Below are positions 23,575-33,451 of a DNA stretch of 64,000 nucleotides, one piece after another. Position 1 is the stretch's first letter, and the number at the start of each line of letters is the position of its first letter. Below the pieces are notes generated by a model. That model worked only from the letters and a program-made list of their open reading frames with translations, was not told the DNA's origin and did no database searches. The position numbers were made by a program, and so were the translations under genes. Location of the stretch: NCBI GenBank assembly GCA_003415625.1, contig PYIU01000004.1, positions 3,286,001 to 3,350,000 on the forward strand. Direction: 5' to 3'. The DNA comes from Aquanectria penicillioides (lineage: Eukaryota > Ascomycota > Sordariomycetes > Hypocreales > Nectriaceae).

Positions 23575-26500
23575 TGTGTCGGGCGCAATGGCTATTCAAC
23601 GGATGTGCAATGCCCGCTCGTGATAGCCGTCTGGAAATTTCCGGCGATGTTCGGGAGCATCACGGAGCAGCGACCTTGGGTGCCTTAGGATACAACATAC
23701 CTACCCGGGAACGCGCCCCATCTGGCCGAGCTTGGAGCGCCACATGTGGCTGAGCTACTATGGTGGACTGTGGCGCCTCACCTTATTTTGACCGATTCTT
23801 CATACTGATTGAACTACAAGATTGACGAATCTTACTGAACATCGTCAGGCCATTTTCGCTTGTAATGCCGTGAGATGGGATCTAGCGGATTCTTCGATCT
23901 CGGCTGTGCACTTTATTCATAGAGAGATCCGAAACAAAGCCCTCAACTTCAGTATTACAAAATAGGCGCGAAGGCAAAGAATGAGCAGGTTGCGGGCATG
24001 TCCGGCAGTCGAGCAGACGAGATTCTGGAGAAAATGGGCTGAGGGCGACGAATATGCCTGGGTTCATATCTCGGGGAACCATCAAAAAATAAGACGGAAG
24101 TAGATGACGGCATCCTCTTGTCAAGGCGTGCCCCTGTCCAGGCTGGAGTGGGCGCAATGGCCCTGCCACAACTGACACCGGACCACGACTACGGTGACGA
24201 CAAGGTCTGTATCACAAGGCCACGAGGACGGCCACGACCACACCCTCAGCGAGAATGTTTTACTTGTACACCACCTGGCTGCAATCTTTGACCACGGTGT
24301 TTCCCTTTTGAGAAACACGACAGCGGTTCCCAGCATCGCGGGAGCGAGTAGGCAGGCGAATTGAGGACCAGTTCATTTTATCTGCGACGTGCTAAAGGCT
24401 TGTCATCCGAGAATCGACCTGGCTGCTCTGCAAGTGTATGTCAAGGCTTGCGAGATATCGGCCCATGCTTGATGCGGTGGTGTTCCGTAGTTGGCTGTGG
24501 AGGTGAGGAGGGGCTGCCGTCATCTCGTCGTCCGGAGTCTGCAGTGCGTCCAACTGACGTCGAAATCAATTCCCATCAACCACAGGCCGAGAATCTGATA
24601 GGTGAGCGGGCCAGCTGCCCCTGGAAGATGATGACGGGTCGCTGCAGGGTCACTCCCGGCGCTCAACCAAACGAACCACCCCCGTCGAAGAAGATGACAT
24701 ATCCATCACGCATCATTGCCTTAATAACTCAGAGTGGTCACTGGTCACTGGAGGGCTGGGTTGCTGAGCCATCAAGTCTGGGCAAGGATGAATTATTTTT
24801 GAGGCAACCGGATACGGGAATGGTCAGCTGGGGGCGGGAGGCTTGGGAAGGCCTTGGAGGCATAGGATGGACAACGTGGGTGGTCTAGAATCCTGGAACA
24901 ATCCGAACGATTGCTGGGGGGAGAGTTCAGATGGATTGACGAAGGATCACCCGGCAAGTGACTATGATCCATCGCGATCCATCGTTTCCCTTTGTGTCCA
25001 TTTTTGATCGCCCTCAATCTTGTCTTACGAGAACAACGTCAGCCCATTTCTTTGTCAGTACGTGCTTTATGACAGCACAATGGCATTGCGGTCCTGCAAA
25101 GGGCATGCCGGCCAGCCAGATCCCAGAGACATGTCGTGGCAATGGTGAGTACTGTTGCATTCCTGAATTGGGCTGGCTGGATGCCTCCTCCTGCCATGAT
25201 GCGCCGATGATTGTAGCGGGCGCTGAGCTCGTGTCTGTTAGCGGCTGGGCCGCGGGGTATCGAGTGGCTACGAATTGCCCAGGGAGGCCAGCTGCCTCGG
25301 AGTCAATTGCGCCAACCAGCCCGCAGTCGAGCCCCGTAATCCCCCCCTGACCCCCTGAACGGCGACTTCAGTGAGAGAATCAGGACCTGCAGAGCTTTGC
25401 AGGGCCCGATAACCACCCAAACGGCCCCCTGCGCCCCTGAGCCAGGCCAAGCCCGGAGTGGCGGGTTTCAGAAGCAGTGCGCGTAGAAGGCGGCCGTTGA
25501 GTGGTCGCTGAGTGGACTCCGAGCCGCCTCTGAGTGGCCACTGAGCGACGCTGCCGTTTCGCCTGGGGCCGATACCTGAGATCGCTCGTGGGGATCTGGT
25601 GTCCTATAGGCCGAGCCCTCGGGAGGCCTTTTGGTGGTGGTGCCCCTTGCACAAAGACTGCAAGACTCCGCAGAGGCGCAAAAGTCGGATCGGGCGGCGC
25701 GAATGCAGGGCACGGGGGCACCGTGCTAAGACTAAGAGGCAGCAGTAGGAAACGGACGCAAGCGCTTCTGAGGCTGTGGTTCGCTGAGGATCAATGCCGT
25801 GCAACTGCGCCGCGTTTGTGTCGTCGACTCGTCTCAACGGACTATTGACCTAGATGAGTGCCCGGCTACTGAAGCAGAGCCAACCAGGGGCCCCAGGCAT
25901 TCTATGGATCTTATGGACCCCATGGTCCATGGATCCCTTGAATCCCATGGATCCTGTGGGATCTAAACGACATTCCCAGCGGAGGGCACCCCCTGGGACC
26001 GCCACGCGAACCCAGCGTCTCCGCCCTATCGGCCGGGCAGGGATTTCGGTTTCGGTGGCCCAGAGGAGGAAAAACTCACTAGGAGCCGGCCTCTAGCGGG
26101 CTTAGGTTTCCCTTTGCAGTAGGAGGGTGAGTCGGTAAAGGCATTGAGAGGCTGTCTAATGGGAGGATGGATGATGGACCTAGGAGCCGCCAAGAAGCCC
26201 GGGCTTGGGACGTCAACAGGGGTGTGTGGAAGAGAGAGAGAAGAGAAGAAGAAAAAAAAACGAATGCTGCTAGGTTAGGTTGGACCCTGGGCTTGCGTGC
26301 AGGGCTACTGTGAGTCTGTTTGAAGGTCACTGGCGGGTTTACTTGATGTCGTTTGCTTGGCTGTTTGTTCCCTCTCCGCCGAACTTATTATCACGACGCT
26401 CGCACCCGCCCCCCCTTCGTACCTCTTTACTTTATGCCCCGTGCCTCTCCCTCGTGTCTTGCGTGGCTCTTCCCCCCTTTTTCTTTTTCTTTTTGTTTCA

Positions 26501-27441
26501 TCCTTCAAGACATTTCAATCCGGGGTTGGTTTGGTCATACTTCGAGCTCATTGACCTCTTTTTTGGGTCATTGTCCATTCTTGGTTTCCTAGCTCGCCTG
26601 TTCCAGCGTTGTCGACCGCCATCGACCGCCATCGACCCGTTCCAGCTTCCGCCAGCTGCCCGCTCTGACATCGTCACCTGTCTGCCAGCTGTCCAGCAGA
26701 TCTGCGCCTCTCGGGTTTGCCCCCTCTGTTTCACTTCCTGAGAACGATTCAAAAACAATCGGTTGTGGCCAGCCTTTGTCTTTTTTTCTCCCCTTCATTC
26801 CTGTTCTTTCATGTGTGCTGCGAGTGGCACTCACTCACTCACTCACTCCGCAACTCTCACTTCTCACGACGCACTGGTCTGCCTCACATCCGCGATACCC
26901 CAACTGCGACCCGTAACACATCAGGCATTTGTGATCACTGCCTGTCCCGAGACCAAAGCGAATCAGGTATTCGACGGAAATCCCGGTCATCTCAGCTTCT
27001 CTTGCCTGGTGCGACGTCTTTTTCACTCTTTTCTCTTGCGATATCTCTTCGTATGCCCTAGAGGCAACCCTCCGCATTGATTCACCCAGTCGTCACTCGT
27101 GAACACGCGCATTTTGAACAAGGACTTTGTCCCCCTTTCACCATTTTCGAACACACACTGTTAACTGCATCCGGATTGTCAACCGCGAAATCATGTTCTG
27201 ACAAGGCAACGACGTCAAGAGGAACATCACGAATCCCTAACGCCCACACTTCGTTCTTGGTACCACTCGTTGGGAGTTTCCCATTTTAATAGTCGTGACG
27301 TCCAACCACGTCGCGCCTACGACCACCCATTCACTCTTTCTTCCTGGTTTTCGCCTACGATTTCGCTGCCATTCGGAACCTTTTTCTCTCATTATCTAAC
27401 CGACAACACTCTCGCAATATTTCTTGAAATTTCCCACCAAC
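23575..27441. other. 3.9-kb intergenic region with GC-rich ORF-bearing patch
   Basis: No gene can be supported. The part 25250-26100 is GC-rich and open in several frames on both strands, with none resembling a protein. At 25900-25975 there is a cluster of overlapping short palindromes (CCATGG, GGATCC and ATGGATC variants). A CACT repeat (about five units) lies at 26829-26848. From about 26280 to 27441 the + strand is strongly pyrimidine-rich, consistent with a promoter and long 5' leader of the ferric-reductase-like gene, possibly with leader introns. Confidence 0.5.
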
Positions 27442-29319
27442 ATGCCTGTCATGGACATTATCCGGCGCGGGATTGCCGACGCCCATTCCCTCGCTGCCAC
27501 CTCAACACATCTCGAAACCCGAGGATCCAACACAACGGACGCAACCGAGCCCTCGTCGACCATCGCACCATTCCACACCTCTCTCAATGGCGTGAACCAG
27601 CCCATGAACCTGCTGTTTAAGGACATCTTGTGGTGGACACTGGGTATCACTGCCATTATCGTTCTCCTGGTTCGGATATCTGAGATTATGTGGGCGAGGC
27701 TACGCCAAGTGTCAGCCATGTCTGTCTCGGGGCCGATGCAAGGCTACTGGCGAATTGCCCAGTGGAGTTGGATGCCAGGTCTGAAGAAGCATCTAATCTA
27801 TGCCCCTTTGTGGAACAAGCGTCACAACCGCGAGTTCCGCCTCTCTTCGGCCATCAACATTGGCACACTCCCCTCCCGACTCCACACCATCCTGCTATTC
27901 CTCTACTTGGCCTGCAACTTTGCCTATATGTTTGTGCTTAACTGGGCTCAGAAGAACCGCTACGAGTTTTGCGCAGAGCTGCGTGGCCGCTCAGGCACAC
28001 TTTCCCTAGTGAACATGGTGCCCCTGATCATCTTCGCCGGTCGCAACAACCCCCTCATCAGCCTTCTCAAGATCAGCTTTGACACCTACAACCTTCTCCA
28101 CCGGTGGATGGGTCGAATCGTGGTCCTTGAGGCCTTGATCCACACCATCGCCTGGGCTATTGTCTGTGTCGCTGACATTGGGTGGAAGGGTGTTGGTGAT
28201 GAAATCGTTAGCAAGCTCTTCGTCGGATCGGGCTTTGTTGGCACCGCTGCCATGGTGCTCCTTCTTATCCTATCCCTCTCGCCCATCCGCCACGCCTTTT
28301 ACGAGACCTTCCTCAATGTCCACATTGTCCTGGCTTTCGTCGCCTTTATTGCCACCTGGGTCCACTGCGCTTCCTCGGAGCTCAAGGGCGGTCTTCCTCA
28401 GCTCCCTTGGATTATGGCTATTATGGCTCTCTGGTTCGCCGACCGCTTCGCCCGCATGCTCCGACTCATTTTCCTCAACTGGTCTTCCAAGGGCTTCACT
28501 GATGCCATCTGTGAGCCCCTCCCCGGTGAGGTGACCCGCGTCACCCTGACTCTGCCCCGATATGTGGACATCCAGCCTGGAACCCATGCCTACCTTCGCT
28601 TCAAGAGTGTCAACTTCTGGGAGAGCCATCCTTTCTCTATCTGCTGGGTAAACCACAAGCGCGATAGCTCTCTACCTGTCTTGGAAAAGGAACCCCTCAA
28701 TGCCATCGATAAATCGAGCATGGTTACCCAAGTTGCCTTTCTTATTGGAGCACAGACCGGCATGACCCGCAAGCTGTACAACCAGGCAGCCAGCGCTCGC
28801 CGGCCTTTGACTATCAAGGCTGCCATGGAAGGTCCTTACGCCGGCCACCACAGCCTCGACTCCTACGGGCATGTCGTCCTCTTTGCTGGTTCGACTGGAA
28901 TTACGCACCAGATTTCCTACATGAGCCACCTCTTGCAAGGATACAATGAGGGAACCGTCGCGACTCGCCGAATCACGCTCGTCTGGATCATTCGCGAGTA
29001 CGAATCCCTCGAATGGGTACGACCTTACATGGACACCGTTCTCCGCATCCCTAATCGCAAGGACGTCCTTCGCATCCAAATCTTCGTCACTCGACCGCAG
29101 AACCCTCGCGACATTTCCAGCGCCAGTGCTACTGTTCGCATGTTCCCTGGTCGACCTAATGTTCCTCTCCTCCTACAGAAGGAGGTTCAGGAGCAGCAGG
29201 GAGCCATGTGCGTTACAGTCTGCGGCCCCGGTGCCCTAGCGGATGATGTGAGAGGAGCGGTTCGATCGGTGCAGGGAACAAACGTGGTGGATTTCGTGGA
29301 GGAAAGCTTTACTTGGTAA
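27442..29319 (+). CDS. Ferric-chelate-reductase-like transmembrane flavocytochrome
   Basis: Intronless, 625 residues. Members of the FRE family move electrons from cytosolic NADPH through FAD and two haems across the plasma membrane to reduce Fe(III) or Cu(II) chelates. There is a Ser/Thr-rich luminal N-terminus, a first span (about 57-80), and a ferric-reductase transmembrane domain with histidine pairs in LHRWMGRIVVLEALIH and NVHIVLAFVAFIATWVH (about 215-310). An FAD-binding domain with HPFSIC (near 397) follows, then an NADPH-binding domain with AGSTGITHQ (the usual form is GGSGIT), a VTVCGPGALADDV motif and the C-terminal aromatic ESFTW. The start was set at the ATG at 27442 (ACCAACATGCC); an in-frame TTG upstream is not used. 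Substrate (iron or copper, free or siderophore-bound) cannot be told from sequence. A second, more divergent member lies at 45902-48508. Confidence 0.88.
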   Translation: MPVMDIIRRGIADAHSLAATSTHLETRGSNTTDATEPSSTIAPFHTSLNGVNQPMNLLFKDILWWTLGITAIIVLLVRISEIMWARLRQVSAMSVSGPMQGYWRIAQWSWMPGLKKHLIYAPLWNKRHNREFRLSSAINIGTLPSRLHTILLFLYLACNFAYMFVLNWAQKNRYEFCAELRGRSGTLSLVNMVPLIIFAGRNNPLISLLKISFDTYNLLHRWMGRIVVLEALIHTIAWAIVCVADIGWKGVGDEIVSKLFVGSGFVGTAAMVLLLILSLSPIRHAFYETFLNVHIVLAFVAFIATWVHCASSELKGGLPQLPWIMAIMALWFADRFARMLRLIFLNWSSKGFTDAICEPLPGEVTRVTLTLPRYVDIQPGTHAYLRFKSVNFWESHPFSICWVNHKRDSSLPVLEKEPLNAIDKSSMVTQVAFLIGAQTGMTRKLYNQAASARRPLTIKAAMEGPYAGHHSLDSYGHVVLFAGSTGITHQISYMSHLLQGYNEGTVATRRITLVWIIREYESLEWVRPYMDTVLRIPNRKDVLRIQIFVTRPQNPRDISSASATVRMFPGRPNVPLLLQKEVQEQQGAMCVTVCGPGALADDVRGAVRSVQGTNVVDFVEESFTW

Positions 29320-30316
29320 ACTGTTGCATAATAGATAGCAAGCGATAGTGGACTTATTGTTTTGGGACTTCTTTCGAGATGTATATATTTGCGACAATGG
29401 GGGTTAGCATCTGTCGTGGGATGAGATGTTGTATATGCGTGCTAGCGTTTCCATAGAGCTGAATGAAGCTATCAATGATCTTCACCTTGTTATTTTCACT
29501 ATCTTCAATACTATCCATGTGCCAATTCAGGCTCAACCTTGTGCGTTTTGTGTGACATTTTTGATGTTTCCCCCTTGTTCAGAAAACGTTCATCCGGTAT
29601 GGCAGCAATTGGCGATCATGATCGACACGATGAAACCTTAGTCATGCATCTGGTGGATGCAACCCAGCAGATCACTGCCAAGGAAACCATGTGGCCGGGG
29701 ACCAAATTTTGCAAGACAGCTGGCCACATTGAAACAGCTAGCTAAACAAGTGACGGATGGTCAAACCGCCATGTTTGGAGCTTGGCAAAATGCAAGGAGC
29801 GTCTTTAAGAAACAGTATGATTCACAAAGCTAGTAAAAAGCAACGATATCACCCCCTCCCCCTTTTTTTTTTTGCCTCCTCCAACGATAAACATTTAGAT
29901 TTGGGGGACCTTGTTTCCTAACCTCATCCGTTCGCATAGAAGTGAACTTCAACTAAATTTCTTTTTGGTCTTTGGAAAAAAAAATACATCTTGAGACATC
30001 TAGGTTCGCTCCGTGTATTTGGTGGCTTTGGTGGGACTTCGGTTCACCAGCCGCCTTGATACTTCACAGCCGGCGCTAGGTTGAAAAAAGGACTAACTAA
30101 AAAGTGATGGAAAGACAAGAACGAATTGCAGTCCCACACCATCCAGCGGGCAATTTTGTCATGGAAAAAAAAAACACCACCAAGTTTCAGAGTTGAAATC
30201 ACGTATCGAGTCTTTTCCATTCGAAAGCCCATTAAATGTGGCAATTCTTCTCACTCCTTACTGCCTCGTTCATGAACTAAATTTCCTTCACTCTCTCTCA
30301 AGAAATCAACTAGCAT
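29320..30316. other. Intergenic: ferric reductase 3' side to tRNA
   Basis: About 1 kb with short T and A tracts (T11 near 29866, A9 near 29978, A10 near 30169). Only short chance ORFs are present. The composition becomes AT-richer towards the tRNA gene. No further RNA gene is visible. Confidence 0.5.
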
Positions 30317-30390
30317 GGTTCCGTGGTCTAGCTGGTTATGGCATCTCGCTAACACCGAGAAGGTCCCCGGTTCGAGCCCGGGCGGAATCA
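30317..30390 (+). tRNA. tRNA-Val (anticodon AAC), intronless
   Basis: The 74-nt cloverleaf pairs fully. The acceptor stem is GGTTCCG with CGGAATC (one G-T pair). The D arm is GTC/GGC with a TAGCTGGTTAT loop, the anticodon stem TCTCG/CGAGA with loop CTAACAC, giving anticodon AAC, and the T arm CCCGG/CCGGG with loop TTCGAGC. The discriminator base is A, and CCA is not encoded, as in eukaryotes. Internal A-box (TGGTCTAGCTGG) and B-box (GGTTCGAGCCC) promoter elements are intact. A37 follows the anticodon; position 34 would be read as inosine after deamination, so the tRNA decodes GUU/GUC/GUA. Confidence 0.97.
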
Positions 30391-30392
30391 CA

Positions 30393-30397
30393 TTTTT
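30393..30397 (+). terminator. RNA polymerase III T-run terminator of tRNA-Val
   Basis: A run of five T residues begins two bases after the discriminator base. This is the standard Pol III stop signal in fungi and agrees with the tRNA being a functional gene. Confidence 0.85.
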
Positions 30398-30914
30398 GCC
30401 GTGGAGAGCATTTTGCCATTTCTCATGGCATCTTGCTTTTGCAGTGTATTGCGGCATTGACGCTGCATCTAGTCGTAACTAGAGTAAGTATCTGATGTTT
30501 TCCTGATCCATACTCAACAATCGCTCTTCCGCCCTGGCTACTTAGTTGTCCGTCAACTAAATAACCTCATGGGAAATTGTACTCAAGTTCTTTCAAAAGG
30601 TGTTTGGAGGACTGGGTAATTAATTGTGCCGAGCTCTTCGATATGCACTGATGTGGAATCTCACAACTAGACTATACGGGATTTAATATATATTTCAATT
30701 CTGTGTTTTTATCTATTATATTGCATTAAAAGCTTTTGTTGTATCCTAATTAATAGGATTCCAATTCGTTATATACTGGTCTATGGCCATCCTCCCCTTA
30801 AGCTCTCACCTTATAGTTTGGCCATGCATTGCTTACTGCAACAACCAAAATTCATGGAGATTGGTGCTTCTGCTATCTAGCTAAGCATACCGTTAGAACA
30901 CAATATGCCTCCCA
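30398..30914. other. AT-rich spacer, TpA-rich (RIP-like composition)
   Basis: This segment between the tRNA and the MFS relic is far more AT-rich than the rest of the window, with ATATAT, AATTAAT and TTATATT runs (especially 30600-30780). No coding potential is left. The composition agrees with sequence altered by RIP-type C-to-T mutation on both strands, but no source element can be recognised. Confidence 0.5.
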
Positions 30915-32690
30915 TTACTTATGGGTAGTTTGGAAGCCAATGCCGCTTGCAATTAGCGCAGCGTAGATACCCACACAAGCCATAGCAGTTAATGCACCAA
31001 ACGCGCATCGAAGCCCATTATAATAAATAAGATAAGCCTTAAATTAAATATTAGGCAGTAGGTGACGGATAACCTCAACTGAATGCTAAATGTTGTCAAC
31101 AATCTAGAAACGCTATAAATCAGTAGCCGATTTAACCATTATGGTATTCATTAAATCGCCCATAACAAGGAATAGGGCATACTCTCCATTTATCAGATAT
31201 CCCGTTCAAAGCATCCGGCAAGCGGACACTAAGTGTAGTTTGCACAATGGCAGAGGTGACCGAAACACCCCAAACGGTTCCTGAAGAACGGACAAGGTAG
31301 ACAGTTGACACTAACACTACATGGTCTAAAAGTCATATTGTCAATAGATCAAAGGTGCCTGAATGGATCTAGTTAATAAGAATAACTTACCTACATAATC
31401 AAAAGAAGCAAGCGAAGGAAATAAAATACCAGGGTAAATGATTCCCCGACCCAAATTGGCCGGAAACACATAGATGAAATACTTCCAGGTGGAGTCCTCA
31501 AAGCCAAGAGACGTAACCAAGGCATTTCCAAAAGCCATAAGGATGGCGCCAGTGCGCACGAGGGGAATGAGCTTGCCCCAGCGAGACATTACAGCGCCTG
31601 CAATGACGCCCCCAATTGGAGTCGCCAACGAAGGGATTGCAAGTCGTGCCCCTGCAGTTCTAGCCGAGTCTGGTAAAATAAGTTGGAAGAAGAGTGGGAG
31701 CATAAAGAGGTACTGGCATAGATGTTAGGATGCTGCATGCATAACACAATAGTGTGACTTGAACCAGCACTCACACCATAAGCAGCCATTCCGACATACA
31801 CATTTGTGATTTGCGTAGCAATTGGAAGTCTTCCGTGGAGCAACCGCAAATGAAGAATAGGGATAGATGTTGTTTTCGACTCCACGATGAGGAACGAGAC
31901 AAAGAGACCGATGTTCCCCATTAATGCACTAATAACCCAGGGGCTCCCCAGGGCAACTCATTGCCTCCCAAGCTGAGCCCAAGGAGCTGTACCGAGATGG
32001 CCAGAACAAGGAGAAATGCACCCGCAAAATCGACTCGTTTCCAGACAGCGCCCACTCCATCATTGTGCGAGAAACCACGGGACTGGTTCGAGACGACGAG
32101 TGCGCGGGGACAAGAGCTAGGACTGACACGGAGACTTGTAAGATGAAGCACCATCGCCATGCGATATGATCAGCAATGGTGCCTCCAAAGGATGCTCTGG
32201 ATATCGCACCAAAACCGTATACGTATGCCGTTCTGCAGGGCTTGGCACATGCCTCGCTTACGGAACGGAATCATGTCTGAGTTGACAATGGCGGCTACGG
32301 CCTAGTCAGTATCAGTGCAATACGGAGGCACCTGTAACAAAGGGAACGAGGACAAAGTCATTGTCATCAAACCTCCACCGCCAAAACCGGCCAAAACTCG
32401 CGTGCAATTTAAAGACGACATTGCTTGCAACGCCACAACGGAGACGTCCTGCCGCAAATGTAATAGTCGAGATGAAGAAGCACAGGCGGCGTCCGAAAAT
32501 ATCCGACACGCGCCCGTACAAAGGCTGAAAGGCGGTGCTGGTGGCGAGATACGAGGTGGTCAACCACGAGGCCGAATAGGCGGCGCCAAACTCAGAACCG
32601 ATTACAGCATACGTCGACGCTGTAATAGTGTTGTCGAGCCCGTACAGAAACATATCCAGACGAGCCCGCGGGGAGGTTTCCACGAGGCTT
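30915..32690 (-). pseudogene. Decayed MFS (14-span, DHA2/VBA type) transporter pseudogene
   Basis: Reading right to left, the frames hold successive pieces of one 14-span major facilitator: FLYGLDNTITASTYAVIG, FQPLYGRVSDIFGRR (antiporter loop motif), GFGGGGLMTMT, a WRWCF span, LLGLSLGGNELPW, ILHLRLL, MLPLFFQLILP, RTGAILMAFGNALVTSLGFE and the end piece YYNGLRCAFGALTAMACVGI with its stop at 30915. The pieces lie in different frames. Breaks appear near 32410 (before the GGGGLMTMT piece), near 32225, between 32110 and 32030, and near 31945 where a CC(C)TGGGTTATT tract lost a base. Within the last piece CAA has become TAA at 31044-31046, a CpA-to-TpA change of RIP type. One plausible intron remains around 31711-31774. 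Family members export drugs or move basic amino acids and siderophores; this copy cannot make a working protein. Confidence 0.85.
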
Positions 32691-33451
32691 CGTCCGGGGC
32701 GCGGAGCAGGGGTTGGTCTTCGCGAGGTATCTCAGGCGTGTCGCTAACTTAATATCACCCCGGCAAGATTCGAAGTCTGGGACCGTGGCCCCGGGTGCCA
32801 CGGCATTCGAGTTCAATGGGCGATTACGCATTGCGGAGCAGTGAAACAACGCCTAAAACTGGTTCTGGTGAGAGGCCGCTCAGCCATGGGCAATGGGTCT
32901 ATAAGATGACGAGGCCGATAGCTTATGAGTTTCGAAACCCCGCCGGAAATTTGCGTGTAAGGAGCCTCAGTACAAGGCAGATAGCTGACTGACGGAAGCT
33001 GTTTATCAGGTCGTCGGCTAAAAGAAAAGAGATGCAGGACAGGGAGACAAGTGAAAAAAAAAAAGAGAGCCAGGAACAAGGAGATGGTGTGGGACTATCG
33101 GTGTAACTCTGAAGTCGAAATAATGGCTCAAGATCACGTATTCTGGCCTAAGAGAGAAGTGTCCGCGGATCTCGATGGCATACATAGTAGTAAGTGCCGA
33201 AATGTGCTAAGATCCTAGTGATGATTCACAACCACGTGCAGACAACGGATTGGATGTTGAGGATGCCTTGCGACGTTGTCGACATTTCGACATCAAGATG
33301 CAACTTGAACATGCCGCTGCGTATTGTTGGCTCTCAAGTGCTGGTGTTGTTGTCATTGCCGTACACAATTGCTGATTGATGCTCTAGTAGCTTGGCTAGG
33401 TTCTTAGTTGGAAAGGATGGAGTTTCAGGCCACTGACGCTGCTAGCTTCGC
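32691..33451. other. Spacer between the two pseudogenes
   Basis: About 760 bp between the divergent MFS and arylsulfotransferase relics, where both promoters would once have been. An A11 tract lies near 33055. Nothing else is supportable; short ORFs are chance. Confidence 0.5.

Noticed and set aside
24361..24888. 175-codon plus-strand ORF
   Set aside because: No recognisable motif or biased codon use; isolated within a geneless stretch.
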